Counted from the first letter of the stretch, positions 18,801 to 26,877 are shown. The stretch is 64,000 nt of DNA from an uncultured Dokdonia sp. (GCF_947496725.1 NZ_CANMDS010000002.1:248001-312000); one strand, 5' to 3'. Program-made: numbers and translations. Notes: a model not told the origin generated them from the sequence alone.

Positions 18801-19259
18801 ATCTAGCGATAACTTATCATTTACAGTCACCTTGAGCGTTTGTCTATCTAGCTCCTTACGTGTCACTACTTTTTCAAATAACGCATCTGGATACGTCACG
18901 ATAAGAGCTGGCTTTTTACGTGAGTTTACACGATTAAGCACCTCTGCACGCAACAAGATATTTGCATTATCTGTCTCCTCAATTTGGTAAGGACGCCTGT
19001 AACTGCCAGGGTAAAAGAGTACGTTTTCTTCCTTGCGCAGGGCTTCAAGATCATTGAGATAATAGGCCGCTTCTTCCTTATCATTAAGAATTAACAATAC
19101 GGGGCGCTCTTGGCCTTCAAAAAGCTGACTTACAGCAAAAGATAATGACGATCCCGTGAGACCTTTTGCTTGTATACGTTGAGAATGGGCAATAGCTTCC
19201 CCTAGTTTCTGCAGTGGCAGAGACTGTGCAAAGTGCTGTGAGAGTTCTGATTTACTCAA
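15861..19259 (-). CDS. mfd: Transcription-repair coupling factor
   Basis: Mfd removes stalled RNA polymerase from lesions and recruits UvrA. The 1132-aa protein has the UvrB-like N-terminal region (QLFEGQERPVLLILND, YRRPYQIEETDN), then the RNA-polymerase-interaction domain (VGDYVTHIDHGIGKFGGL). An SF2 motor follows with Walker A GDVGFGKTEVA, DEEQKFGV, LTATPIPRTLQFS and GRVGRSNKKAFCY. A C-terminal TRCF domain ends the protein. Its length is standard. A 13/14 palindrome copy at 16384 encodes AFAKEER. Downstream genes overlap it and are probably co-transcribed. Confidence 0.97.
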   Translation of the reverse strand: MSKSELSQHFAQSLPLQKLGEAIAHSQRIQAKGLTGSSLSFAVSQLFEGQERPVLLILNDKEEAAYYLNDLEALRKEENVLFYPGSYRRPYQIEETDNANILLRAEVLNRVNSRKKPALIVTYPDALFEKVVTRKELDRQTLKVTVNDKLSLDFINEMLFEYRFKRVDFVTEPGEFSVRGGIVDVFSFSHDRPYRIEFFGDEVDSIRTFDVESQLSLDQVKKISIMPNVENKALEETRASFLKYISAKTVVFIKNRSLLYDRTDQNFSKAEEAFENLSQEVKRNSPEELFCHGKNLKEQLDSFTTIDLGSSAEVGEIEHSITFDVAPQPSFNKQFNLLIENLNDNHARGYKNIITCSSEQQAKRFQDIFDDADAIVSSYETIVLSLYQGFVDNDTKMVVYTDHQIFERYHKFNIKNGYAKKQAITLKELTNLSVGDYVTHIDHGIGKFGGLKKIDVEGKMQEAIKLIYGERDILYLSIHSLHKITKYNGKDGKPPQVYKLGSQAWKKLKAKTKSKVKHIAFNLIKLYAKRRLQKGYAFGPDTHMQHELEASFIYEDTPDQSSVTEDVKRDMESDRPMDRLVCGDVGFGKTEVAIRAAFKAVDNGKQVAILVPTTILAYQHARTFKERLKGFPVTVEYLNRFRTAKEKREVLAGLESGAVDIVIGTHQLTSKNVIFKDLGLLVIDEEQKFGVAVKDKLKTISETVDTLTLTATPIPRTLQFSLMAARDLSTITTPPPNRYPIESNVVRFSEEVIRDAVSYEIQRGGQVFFIHNRIENIKEVAGLIQRLVPDAKVGVGHGQMEGKALEAKMLSFMNGEFDVLVSTTIIESGLDVPNANTIFINNANNFGLSDLHQMRGRVGRSNKKAFCYFITPPYSVMTEDARKRIQALEQFSVLGSGFNIAMKDLEIRGAGDLLGGEQSGFINEIGFDTYQKILNEAIDELKEDEFAELYKDDPAFAKEEREYVKDTVLDTDFSLLFPDDYVNSITERLSLYTDLNNVKTEEQLDAFEAKLVDRFGPLPDEAEDLLDSVRIKWVATKIGLEKVVMKNGKLTGFFIADQQSSFYQSPTFGRVLKFVQENAYRVSIKEKKLSKGLRLLLKSDDAKTVNDVVALLRPLMPKSTQKVTAKTSGGDE
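16384..16397. repeat. Near-copy of iterated palindrome (in mfd)
   Basis: TCTTTCGCGAAAGC, 13 of 14 bases match. Confidence 0.88.
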
Positions 19260-19275
19260 GAAATAAGATTTTTTA

Positions 19276-19283
19276 CAAAGATA
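19276..19283 (-). promoter_or_regulatory. Putative -7 box (TATCTTTG) of mfd
   Basis: Minus strand TATCTTTG, 17 bases before the mfd ATG, matches TAnnTTTG. The region where a -33 TTG would sit is occupied by the palindrome at 19295-19308. Confidence 0.5.
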
Positions 19284-19294
19284 GTCTTGAGTAC

Positions 19295-19308
19295 GCTTTC
19301 GCGAAAGC
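19295..19308. repeat. Iterated palindrome between divergent mfd and DoxX genes
   Basis: Exact copy. It is the only intergenic copy not near a gene's 3' end; it overlaps the probable -33 region of mfd. Confidence 0.97.
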
Positions 19309-19370
19309 GCTATTTACTTTTTACCATTTTCATAACATTACACCTCTTTTCTATTTTCTACTTTTAAAGT

Positions 19371-19805
19371 ATGAAACATTGGACAGATCATCAGCTAGCA
19401 TTTGTAATCGCGCGTATTACCATAGGAATCAACTTCTTATTGCACGGGGTAGTGCGACTTCCTAAAATGGAAGGCTTTGCCAGCGGACTATCAAAAGGTT
19501 TTGAGGGAACAATGTTACCACCCGCTCTGGTGGAGCCTATCGCTTTTGGACTACCTATTGTCGAGCTTGTACTGGGCATCTTATTAATTATAGGGTTTAA
19601 AACACGTATTGCCGCAGCACTAAGTTTTGTATTAATCACATTATTAATGGCGGGAACTTCATTTAAGGAAGACTGGGATCTGGTAGGCTCGCAAATGATT
19701 TATGTAATTTTCTTCTTCATCTTTATTAAAAATTTACGTCACAATACGTTTGCCATAGACGGTACACCAAAGACTGTAGTAGACGGATTTACAAACCCGC
19801 AGTAA
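19371..19805 (+). CDS. DoxX family membrane protein
   Basis: The 144-aa protein has four predicted helices and DoxX features: FVIARITIGINFLLHGVVRLPKM near the N-terminus, EPIAFGLPIVELVLGILLIIGFKTRIAAAL in the middle, and a short soluble tail. DoxX proteins are poorly defined inner-membrane proteins linked to quinone or redox processes. It is 123 bp before a disulfide oxidoreductase gene. Confidence 0.9.
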   Translation: MKHWTDHQLAFVIARITIGINFLLHGVVRLPKMEGFASGLSKGFEGTMLPPALVEPIAFGLPIVELVLGILLIIGFKTRIAAALSFVLITLLMAGTSFKEDWDLVGSQMIYVIFFFIFIKNLRHNTFAIDGTPKTVVDGFTNPQ

Positions 19806-19842
19806 TATTATTTTTTACAGATTTTGAATGGGTTGTGAGTAC

Positions 19843-19856
19843 GCTTTCGCGAAAGC
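19843..19856. repeat. Iterated palindrome, intergenic
   Basis: Exact copy, 37 bases past the DoxX gene stop. Confidence 0.97.
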
Positions 19857-19928
19857 GTGATTAAGATTTTACAATTTCCATAACACCCAAAGGCAGATTA
19901 CCGCAGTACCTTTATAAAAAAAGAAGGT

Positions 19929-21278
19929 ATGGGATTTGAACATTATGACGTTTTTGTAATAGGATCAGGCAGTGCAGGTAGACAGGTGGCAACACGTTGT
20001 GCCAAAGAAGGAATGAAAGTAGCCATTGCAGATAATCGTGAGTATGGCGGCACCTGCGCAAATAGAGGTTGTGACCCCAAAAAAGTACTCCTTAACGCCA
20101 GTGAAATCATTGCTAGAACGAGCGATATGGCAGCGGTAGGCGTGACCGAAATCCCAAAAATAGACTGGCAAGCGCTTCAAAAATTCAAAGAAAAGTTTGT
20201 CTCTGCAATGCCCATAAAAACGGAAGAATCGCTAGATAAACTAGGGATTACAATGTACCACCAGTCGCCTCAATTTATCGAGGAAGGTCTTCTAAGCGTT
20301 GAGGGTAAAAAGGTGACGGTAGATAAGGTGGTTATTGCCTCTGGTCTTATCCCTAGACCGCTGCACTTTGAAGGTGCTGAGTTGTTTAAAACCTCAGACG
20401 ATTTTCTTGAGTTACCAGCCCTGCCAGAGAGCATTATCTTTGTGGGTGGAGGTTATATCGCTATGGAGTTTGCTCATATCGCGGCACGCTGCGGTGTAGA
20501 TGTAACAATTATAGAACGTGGGGAGCGTGTTTTAAAAATGTTTGATGCTAGTATCACGGGGCTCTTAGAAGAAGAGTCAAAAAAAATAGGAATCAACTTT
20601 ATTTTTAATGCAGATGTTATCCGCGCCGAAATGCTTCAAAAAAATACACGCGTTTTTTATACACGTGATGGCGAAGAGCAGAGCGTAAAAGCCGAGATGG
20701 TTTTTAATACCTCTGGACGTGTACCCTCTGTAGATATGCTTGCGCTTGACAAAGGAAATGTAGCTACTACACCTAGAGGCATTAAGGTCAATGAGTATTT
20801 ACAAAGCACTACTAACCCTAGTGTATATGCCTGTGGCGATGTAGCAGACTCTGGTTCTCTGCCACTCACACCACTGTCTAGCAAGGAAGGTAGACACGTA
20901 GGTATACAACTAGCTACTGGAACACATACCAAATATGATTTTCCGGCAATACCTACTGCAGTATATACAACACCACAGCTAGCAATGGTAGGACTCACAG
21001 AAGACCAAGCAAAAGAGCGAGGCATTTCTTATAAAGTACTAAGTGAGCACGTTCCAGATTGGTTTAGTGTAAAAAGATTAAACTCAAAGAACTATTGCTA
21101 CAAAACGCTTAAAGGTGAAAATGATGAGATACTTGGCGCCGAGATTCTTGCGCCAGAGGCGAGTGAGATGATCAACTTATTTGCGATGGCAATACAGCAA
21201 AAGCTAACCTGTACACAGTTTAGAGAGACGGTTTTTGCATATCCTACATTTGCAAGTGATATGCAGAGTATGGTTTAA
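19929..21278 (+). CDS. FAD-dependent pyridine nucleotide-disulfide oxidoreductase
   Basis: The 449-aa flavoprotein is of the glutathione reductase/dihydrolipoyl dehydrogenase type. It has an FAD-binding GSGSAGRQVA (12-21) and a redox-active disulfide GGTCANRGC (Cys43, Cys48). The NAD(P) site is IFVGGGYIAMEFAHIAARCG, and the second FAD motif is VYACGDVADSG. A dimerisation domain follows. The C-terminal catalytic His-Glu motif (HPTxxE in classical members) reads YPTFASD here, so the usual acid-base histidine is replaced by Tyr. The substrate is therefore uncertain. It converges with the TspO-like gene with a 4-bp overlap. Confidence 0.9.
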   Translation: MGFEHYDVFVIGSGSAGRQVATRCAKEGMKVAIADNREYGGTCANRGCDPKKVLLNASEIIARTSDMAAVGVTEIPKIDWQALQKFKEKFVSAMPIKTEESLDKLGITMYHQSPQFIEEGLLSVEGKKVTVDKVVIASGLIPRPLHFEGAELFKTSDDFLELPALPESIIFVGGGYIAMEFAHIAARCGVDVTIIERGERVLKMFDASITGLLEEESKKIGINFIFNADVIRAEMLQKNTRVFYTRDGEEQSVKAEMVFNTSGRVPSVDMLALDKGNVATTPRGIKVNEYLQSTTNPSVYACGDVADSGSLPLTPLSSKEGRHVGIQLATGTHTKYDFPAIPTAVYTTPQLAMVGLTEDQAKERGISYKVLSEHVPDWFSVKRLNSKNYCYKTLKGENDEILGAEILAPEASEMINLFAMAIQQKLTCTQFRETVFAYPTFASDMQSMV

Positions 21279-22081
21279 TTATCAAGAAACCGTTCCTTGA
21301 ATTTTAAATGAGGAGCGGTTTCCTTATTCTTAAAGGCGTGTAGCATTGTAATTATTACTAATACTACTGCTCCTAGTAAAGCGTAGTAAGCGATGCTCTC
21401 ATATTGATCTTTATGTCTTATGAATATCGCGACAAGTGCCCACACAGCAACCAGCGCAAACTCTCTCATATTACGTAACCATACCATAAGTACATTTATA
21501 AGTACAGCCACAGTAATCATTACCATAGTCCACACAACCTCGTTAAGATCTGTACCCTTTAGGTCTATACTAGAAAAGAAAGCAGAGAAGTTTGCAATAG
21601 TAGCAACGGCTATCCACCCAGAGTAAATACAAATAGGCCACCACACAAGTCCAATGACCTCAGCGGGAGCATCCCAACGTTCCATATTAGTGCGCCAGAT
21701 TACGAGTAATAAGCTCGACAAAATTCCTAGCATAATGAGAACGGATAATCCTATGTAGTCATACGTAAATGCTACTACCCAAGCTGCGTTAAGAAAATTT
21801 GCAATAGCAAACCACCAGCCGGTCTGTATAATAAACGGTGATTCTTTCTTGCTAAAAAAGGCACGACGTATTTGAAAAAGCGAATATCCTATGAGCATTA
21901 AGAAAATCACACCCCAGATAGAAAATGCATATCCTGCTGGAGTAAATAAATTCTCATACTTATCTGAAGCTTCACCTATCGTAGTATTATTCCAGCGCTG
22001 GGCTTGTGAGAGTCCGTTTACAGCTAGGACTAATAACACAGAAAGAAAATTAACAATCGCATATGTCTTTTTCATAATCAC
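21275..22081 (-). CDS. TspO/MBR-related membrane protein
   Basis: The 268-aa protein has about seven or eight hydrophobic helices. Its N-terminal part resembles tryptophan-rich sensory (TspO/MBR) proteins in NLFTPAGYAFSIWGVIFLMLIGYSLFQ and NFLNAAWVVAFTYD, with a long C-terminal membrane extension beyond the roughly 160 aa of classical TspO. TspO proteins bind tetrapyrroles, which would fit a haem-rich neighbourhood, but ligand binding here is not shown. ATG 22075 (MKKTYAIVN) is an equally plausible start. Confidence 0.75.
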   Translation of the reverse strand: MIMKKTYAIVNFLSVLLVLAVNGLSQAQRWNNTTIGEASDKYENLFTPAGYAFSIWGVIFLMLIGYSLFQIRRAFFSKKESPFIIQTGWWFAIANFLNAAWVVAFTYDYIGLSVLIMLGILSSLLLVIWRTNMERWDAPAEVIGLVWWPICIYSGWIAVATIANFSAFFSSIDLKGTDLNEVVWTMVMITVAVLINVLMVWLRNMREFALVAVWALVAIFIRHKDQYESIAYYALLGAVVLVIITMLHAFKNKETAPHLKFKERFLDN

Positions 22082-22139
22082 TGATTTTTAGTAAAGTTAC
22101 AGCCGTGCAAAGACTTGCTGTATTAACATAATCACAAAT

Positions 22140-22772
22140 CTACTCCACAAGGATTACCTCTTCTGGAGTTACAACAAATACCTCATCACCAGCCTCTGGC
22201 TCAAGTATGTAGTTACCTGTAAACTCTCCAAAGGCAGGTAAAATAAGTTGGTTCTCTTTTTTAAAGAAACAAGGCAACTTCATTACTTGCCTTCCTAAAC
22301 CCTTTAGTCTAACCCCAGGGTGTATGTGGCCACAAAAATTAAAATACCCCTCACGCTCCTCAGGGATGTGAGTGAGCAAAAATGTATCAATCACCCGCTC
22401 ATCAAATATTTTTATACCTAATTGCTCAAAGCGCTCAGGATTTATGATGTCGTGATTACCGGTAACGAGTGTAATCTGAACTGCTTGAGCATTGACCCAT
22501 TTTTCAAAATAAAGCCATTCTATATTTATTGCCGAGTGAAAAAGATCTCCCAAAAAACAAACCTCCTTGGGGTCACAACAAGAAATAGCCTCGTCTAGTA
22601 ATTCAAAATTCTTGAGTATAGCTTCTTGCGGTACCGCGCTACCGTGTTTTCTAAAATGAGCCACCTTGCCTAAGTGTACATCTGCAATAAAAAGAATCTC
22701 TTGTTCCTCCCAGAACATTGTGCCCGTAGGTAAGAGTGTAAATATGTTGTTATGAATGCTCGTTTTTGTCAC
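22140..22772 (-). CDS. pdeM: Metallophosphoesterase, PdeM family (ligase-associated DNA repair)
   Basis: The 210-aa protein has the full calcineurin-like metal set: ADVHLGK, GDLFHS, TGNHD and CGHIHPG. This spacing matches PdeM proteins that usually accompany an ATP-dependent DNA ligase and a DEXH helicase in Bacteroidota repair clusters; those partners are not in this window. The longer reading frame would overlap crtY, so I chose GTG 22772 (VTKTSIHNNIFTLLP), giving the family's usual length. A TATCTTTG promoter box lies only 5 bases upstream of it, which would imply a very short or absent leader. Confidence 0.87.
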   Translation of the reverse strand: MTKTSIHNNIFTLLPTGTMFWEEQEILFIADVHLGKVAHFRKHGSAVPQEAILKNFELLDEAISCCDPKEVCFLGDLFHSAINIEWLYFEKWVNAQAVQITLVTGNHDIINPERFEQLGIKIFDERVIDTFLLTHIPEEREGYFNFCGHIHPGVRLKGLGRQVMKLPCFFKKENQLILPAFGEFTGNYILEPEAGDEVFVVTPEEVILVE

Positions 22773-22776
22773 CTTA

Positions 22777-22784
22777 CAAAGATA
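22777..22784 (-). promoter_or_regulatory. Putative -7 box (TATCTTTG) of pdeM
   Basis: Minus strand match to TAnnTTTG immediately before the chosen GTG. If used, the transcript would be almost leaderless or the true start is further in. Confidence 0.4.
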
Positions 22785-22817
22785 CAGCACTCCATCTTTT
22801 ACACGTATCTTTATCAC

Positions 22818-23963
22818 GTGCAAACTCACTATGATTATATCATTCTAGGCGCTGGCCTTTCCGGACTTACTACTGCCTTACGTATGGCAAGAGATCCCTT
22901 TTTTTCAAAAAAGAGTATTGCCATCATAGACCAAGACCTTAATAAAAGTAATGACCGCACTTGGTGCTTCTGGGAGATAGAACCTTCTATGTATGAAGCG
23001 ATCGTTTCATATTACTGGCCTTCGGTTTTAATAAAAGGTGAGGGAGTGCATAGTCATATCGATATTGCGCCTTACACGTATAAAAAGATAGAAAGCGCTG
23101 GATTGTACGCTTTCGCGAAAGCGGAATTATCGCAACATAGCAATATCACGTTTATAGAAGCATCTGTTAGCACTATAACCACACTAGATGGGAAAGCAAC
23201 AGTAACTACAGACATAAGTATATTTGAGAGTCCTGCGGTACTTAATAGCATTTATAAACCCAGCCTGCTCAAGGAGCAAACGCAAGCTGTTGTACTACAG
23301 CAACATTTTATAGGATGGTTTGTCAAGACCGAAAAACCTGTTTTTGACCCAAAACAGGCTACATATATGGATTTTAGCATTCCTCAGGAGGGAAATTGTA
23401 GATTTATGTACGTTTTACCTACATCTACCACAGAGGCACTTTTAGAGTACACCCTGTTTTCTGAAAAGCTCCTCTCTAAAGCCGAATATGAAAATGCTAT
23501 CAAAACTTATCTCAAAAATCTAGGTGTAGAAAACTATGAGATTATAGATCGTGAGCAAGGAAGCATCCCTATGACTACCTATGATTTTACACAGCACAAC
23601 ACACCGCACGTACTACACATAGGAACTGCAGGAGGCTGGACAAAGGCGAGTACAGGGTACACATTTACCCACACGCTCAAAAAATCAAAGGATCTCATCA
23701 CTTTTTTAAAAACCGACAGCAGGTTTACAACTTATAGCCTTGCAAACAGGTGGCGCTTTTATGATGCTGTATTACTAGAAGTGCTGGCAAAACATAACGA
23801 GCAAGGCGCCTCAATTTTTACCCGAATGTTTAAAAAGGGAAAAGCTGCTCATATTTTTAGATTTCTAGATGAAGAATCATCCCTCGCAGATGAATTAAAA
23901 GTGGTGTTAAGTGCACCAAAAATTCCCTTTCTTAAAGCCGCTTTAAAGGTTGTTTTTAAATAG
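22818..23963 (+). CDS. crtY: Lycopene beta-cyclase
   Basis: It closes the ends of lycopene to beta-carotene, the precursor of zeaxanthin and of retinal. The 381-aa flavoprotein has the Rossmann YDYIILGAGLSGLTTALRMA and the CrtY signature DRTWCFWE. PQEGNCRFMYVLPTS and TAGGWTKASTGYTF appear in the C-terminal half. I chose GTG 22818 because the upstream extension to 22752 overlaps pdeM and is not protein-like. No other carotenoid or rhodopsin gene is nearby. The palindrome copy encodes YAFAKAE. Confidence 0.94.
   Translation: MQTHYDYIILGAGLSGLTTALRMARDPFFSKKSIAIIDQDLNKSNDRTWCFWEIEPSMYEAIVSYYWPSVLIKGEGVHSHIDIAPYTYKKIESAGLYAFAKAELSQHSNITFIEASVSTITTLDGKATVTTDISIFESPAVLNSIYKPSLLKEQTQAVVLQQHFIGWFVKTEKPVFDPKQATYMDFSIPQEGNCRFMYVLPTSTTEALLEYTLFSEKLLSKAEYENAIKTYLKNLGVENYEIIDREQGSIPMTTYDFTQHNTPHVLHIGTAGGWTKASTGYTFTHTLKKSKDLITFLKTDSRFTTYSLANRWRFYDAVLLEVLAKHNEQGASIFTRMFKKGKAAHIFRFLDEESSLADELKVVLSAPKIPFLKAALKVVFK
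23109..23122. repeat. Iterated palindrome (in crtY)
   Basis: Exact copy, read as AFAKA. Confidence 0.97.
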
Positions 23964-23967
23964 CGAG

Positions 23968-24639
23968 TTACTTGATTACACTTGCTAGTTGGCTCAAATC
24001 ATCTACCACATAATCTGCCTCTGGCACAAGTGGGTACTGCTGTTTTCCTGGCCTATTTATAAAAGCGGTTTGCATACCTACATTTTGCGCTCCGGCAATA
24101 TCCCAGCCGTGTGCAGCAATCATCAATGCATTTTCGGGTAGTACACCCATAGTAGTCATTGCCCAGTTATAAACTTCTGGGGCTGGTTTAAATTTTTGAA
24201 CGGGCTCACAACTAAGCAAGGTATCAAAACAATCTGCAATACCCGCAAATTCTAGTTTTTCTTCAAGGCCTTTTTGTGAAGAGTTAGTGAGCGCTACAAG
24301 TCTAAAACCTTGTTCTCTTAATGCTAGCAGCGATGTTCTTACCTCGCTATAAGGCTTGAGCTTTTTAAAAGGTTTTATTACAGCAGCTTCTGCTTGCTGT
24401 TTTGTGAGTGTGATATCATTACCAGCAGCTACCATCTGTAGTGCGGCTACGCCTATCTCGCCAAAATCTTTATAAGCCTCAATCGTATTTGCCACGAGTG
24501 AGTAATGCAATAAGGTGCTAAACCATAGCGAGACGAGCTCTCCTCTATCATCTAGTGCAGTGGTGATTTTTTCTTTTAAGAAACTAAGATCAAGAAGTGT
24601 CTCATTTACATCAAAAAATAGGGTAGATGGCTTTTTCAT
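23968..24639 (-). CDS. HAD superfamily hydrolase (type II haloacid dehalogenase-like)
   Basis: The 223-aa protein has motif I FFDVNETLLDL (nucleophile Asp10; DxN variant usual in L-2-haloacid dehalogenases). Motif II is ALTNSSQKGL, motif III lysine lies in CEPVQKFKPAPEVY, and motif IV is MIAAHGWDIAGAQNVGM. The helical cap lies between residues 17 and 90. The substrate is not predictable and could be a phosphate ester or a haloacid. It stands alone, convergent with crtY. Confidence 0.9.
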   Translation of the reverse strand: MKKPSTLFFDVNETLLDLSFLKEKITTALDDRGELVSLWFSTLLHYSLVANTIEAYKDFGEIGVAALQMVAAGNDITLTKQQAEAAVIKPFKKLKPYSEVRTSLLALREQGFRLVALTNSSQKGLEEKLEFAGIADCFDTLLSCEPVQKFKPAPEVYNWAMTTMGVLPENALMIAAHGWDIAGAQNVGMQTAFINRPGKQQYPLVPEADYVVDDLSQLASVIK

Positions 24640-24701
24640 TATGTCTTTTTAAACAAAGTTAAGCAGCCACAACGCAAAGAACTCTTAAAGAAATAGTAAG
24701 A

Positions 24702-25469
24702 TTACATACCGCGTTCCTTCTGGATTTGCTCGTAAGCCTCTTGTACATTACGGAATTTTTCTTCGGCGCCGGCTCTGTAGGCTTCGTCCATATCCATAAG
24801 TTTATCTGGGTGGTATTTTTTTACCATTGTTCTAAAGGCTTTCTTTACCTCATCATTACTAGCAGATTTATCTATCTCTAAGATTTTATAGGCACTGTCT
24901 GCTTTCTTAACAAACATATTTTTTATACTCTCAAAATCTTGATGATTTATTCTAAAATATCCAGCAATAGTACCTAGTACGTTTACCTCTGGCTGGCTCA
25001 CGTGACCATCTGCTTGTGCAATACCAAATAAGAAGTGTAAAATTTGTAATCGTACCTCATAGCGAGTACGACTATTGAGATAGGTACATATACGCGTGGC
25101 AGAGACCTCCCTATCCTTTATTACTGTGTTAAAGGTTCTAAACGTAGCATTTGCACGTTCCTTACCATACGCTCTTACAAAGTATTGTCTAGCGTAGTCT
25201 AGCTCGTTCTGACTTACCTTCCCGTCTGCCTTAATGACTATAGAAGCAAGCGACAGCAAGTTGAGCTCAAAATCTCCTGGAGAAACACTTTGCTGTGTAG
25301 CTTGTTCAAAAACGGTTTTAAAACGCTGGCCTGTACTACCGCCTTGACCCGTTTTTTTACCCTGGTCCATAAACATATCTACAGCACTACCTAGAAAGTA
25401 TCCTATTACAGCTCCAAAAAATCCACGTCCCAAAAAGTAACCTACTACAGCACCTATATATTTAATCAT
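24702..25469 (-). CDS. TerB-DnaJ domain protein (DjlA-like)
   Basis: The 255-aa protein begins with a glycine-rich membrane-like hairpin (IGAVVGYFLGRGFFGAVIGYFLG, residues 4-26), as in DjlA. A TerB-like helical domain follows (about 60-180: LLSLASIVIKADGKVSQNELDYAR, GIAQADGHVSQPEVNVL). A C-terminal J domain (190-253) has the HPD motif in KKYHPDKL. It is probably a membrane-anchored co-chaperone that stimulates DnaK; the client is unknown. It appears monocistronic with its own promoter box. Confidence 0.92.
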   Translation of the reverse strand: MIKYIGAVVGYFLGRGFFGAVIGYFLGSAVDMFMDQGKKTGQGGSTGQRFKTVFEQATQQSVSPGDFELNLLSLASIVIKADGKVSQNELDYARQYFVRAYGKERANATFRTFNTVIKDREVSATRICTYLNSRTRYEVRLQILHFLFGIAQADGHVSQPEVNVLGTIAGYFRINHQDFESIKNMFVKKADSAYKILEIDKSASNDEVKKAFRTMVKKYHPDKLMDMDEAYRAGAEEKFRNVQEAYEQIQKERGM

Positions 25470-25492
25470 ACTTACATTCTATTCTTATCCCG

Positions 25493-25500
25493 CAAATTTA
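25493..25500 (-). promoter_or_regulatory. Putative -7 box (TAAATTTG) of TerB-DnaJ gene
   Basis: Minus strand match to TAnnTTTG, 23 bases upstream of the ATG. No clear -33 TTG. Confidence 0.45.
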
Positions 25501-25639
25501 CGGGTTCTAACCATTAGACGTGAGGACTATTTAATTGTTACGCCATCCCGCCATACTTACCGCCTCCCCTGTATGTCTATAATCAGACTGTGTAATAATC
25601 TGCCATTTTTTCCGTCTTATTATCAAGGTATGCTTTTTG

Positions 25640-25647
25640 TATATTTG
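25640..25647 (+). promoter_or_regulatory. Putative -7 box (TATATTTG) of bacilliredoxin gene
   Basis: Match to TAnnTTTG, 19 bases before the ATG at 25667. It also shows why the longer reading frame start at 25637 is not used. Confidence 0.55.
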
Positions 25648-25666
25648 TACTCAAAATAAATTGATT

Positions 25667-26080
25667 ATGTATCCACCAGATTTAGTAAAACCAATGCGTG
25701 AAGACCTTACCAGAAATGGCTTCACAGAATTACATACAACAGAAGACGTACAAGCTGCAATGAAAAAAGAAGGTACAACCCTTATGGTTGTAAACTCTGT
25801 TTGTGGTTGTGCTGCTCGTAACGCCCGTCCAGCGGCTGTACACGCAGTTCTTAATGGTAAGAAGCCAGATAACATCTATACTGTATTTGCAGGAGTAGAT
25901 GGAGAGGCTACAGATCTTGCTCGTTCTTTTATGGTACCTTTTCCTCCATCTAGCCCATCTATGGCACTTTTTAAAGACGGAGAGCTAGTACATATGATAG
26001 AGCGTCACCACATTGAAGGAAGACCTGCAGAGATGATTGCAGAAAACCTTATGGATGCTTTTGAAGAGCACGCAAGCTAG
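25667..26080 (+). CDS. BrxA/BrxB family bacilliredoxin
   Basis: The 137-aa thioredoxin-fold protein is of the YphP/YqiW family. Its start MYPPDLVKPMREDLT is the family start, so ATG 25667 is used. The active site is VNSVCGCAARNARP (CGC motif); FAGVDGEATDLARSFM and MIERHHIEGRPAEMIAENL follow. In Bacillus these proteins remove bacillithiol from mixed disulfides. Bacteroidota members may act with bacillithiol or other thiols, which is inference. A clear terminator follows. Confidence 0.95.
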   Translation: MYPPDLVKPMREDLTRNGFTELHTTEDVQAAMKKEGTTLMVVNSVCGCAARNARPAAVHAVLNGKKPDNIYTVFAGVDGEATDLARSFMVPFPPSSPSMALFKDGELVHMIERHHIEGRPAEMIAENLMDAFEEHAS

Positions 26081-26105
26081 TACAACACTTCTTGTAACAA
26101 TACGA

Positions 26106-26134
26106 AGACCGCTTTTATAGAGCGGTCTTTTTTT
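26106..26134 (+). terminator. Rho-independent terminator after bacilliredoxin gene
   Basis: Stem AGACCGCT/AGCGGTCT (26106-26113 with 26121-26128), 7-base loop, then a run of seven T. Confidence 0.88.
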
Positions 26135-26140
26135 ATACAC

Positions 26141-26154
26141 GCTTTCGCGAAAGC
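26141..26154. repeat. Iterated palindrome, intergenic
   Basis: Exact copy 6 bases beyond the terminator T-tract. It is therefore separate from the terminator. Confidence 0.97.
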
Positions 26155-26220
26155 AGACTTGTTACTCTCCATAAATCTCACGAACTTTAATCCATATTTA
26201 TAGCATTATTAAATTATAGT

Positions 26221-26877
26221 ATGAGCCAACAGCAAATTCTTATAGAAAACACCATCACCTTTGTAAAAGCAACCCTAGCAAATGCCGAAGGTGGTCACGA
26301 CTGGTTTCATATAGAACGTGTTTATAATAATGCAATGCACATTGCAAAAGGTGAGCTTGTAGATGAGCTCGTAGTTGCATTAGGAGCCTTGCTACACGAT
26401 ATTGCAGACTCAAAATTTTTTAACGGAGATGAAACCGTTGCGCCAAAAATGGCAACCGAGTTCCTTATAAGTCAAAACTGTGACAGCGCCGTTATAGAGC
26501 ACGTGGTACAGATTATAAAAAATATCTCTTTTAAAGGCGGTAATAAGGCCCAAGAGTTTACCTCGCCAGAGCTAGATGTTGTACAAGATGCAGACAGGCT
26601 AGACGCTATAGGTGCCATAGGCATTGCTCGTACGTTTAACTATGGCGGTTTTAAAAACCGCAAACTGTATGACCCAGAGGTCAAACCACAGTTAGATATG
26701 ACTGTAGATGAGTATAAAAAGAGTACCGCTCCTACTATCAATCATTTTTATGAGAAACTACTCTTACTCAAAGACCGTATGAACACAAAGACCGGAAAAA
26801 AAATTGCCGAAAAACGTCACGCTTATATGGAAGGTTTTTTGGAGCAATTCTACCTTGAGTGGGAGGGTTCAAAATAA
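26221..26877 (+). CDS. HD-domain phosphohydrolase
   Basis: The 218-aa protein has the HD metal site: GGHDWFHIERVYNNA (first His), GALLHDIADSK (HD), and VQDADRLDAIGAIGIARTF (final Asp). This arrangement is that of the YedJ/PA0276-like HD hydrolases. These often act on nucleotides, but the substrate cannot be named. It is monocistronic and ends at a bidirectional terminator. Confidence 0.92.
   Translation: MSQQQILIENTITFVKATLANAEGGHDWFHIERVYNNAMHIAKGELVDELVVALGALLHDIADSKFFNGDETVAPKMATEFLISQNCDSAVIEHVVQIIKNISFKGGNKAQEFTSPELDVVQDADRLDAIGAIGIARTFNYGGFKNRKLYDPEVKPQLDMTVDEYKKSTAPTINHFYEKLLLLKDRMNTKTGKKIAEKRHAYMEGFLEQFYLEWEGSK

Noticed and set aside
23968-24639. HAD protein as a carotenoid or haem enzyme by neighbourhood
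   Set aside because: It is convergent with crtY, unlinked to the hem genes, and its motifs are those of haloacid-dehalogenase-type hydrolases.
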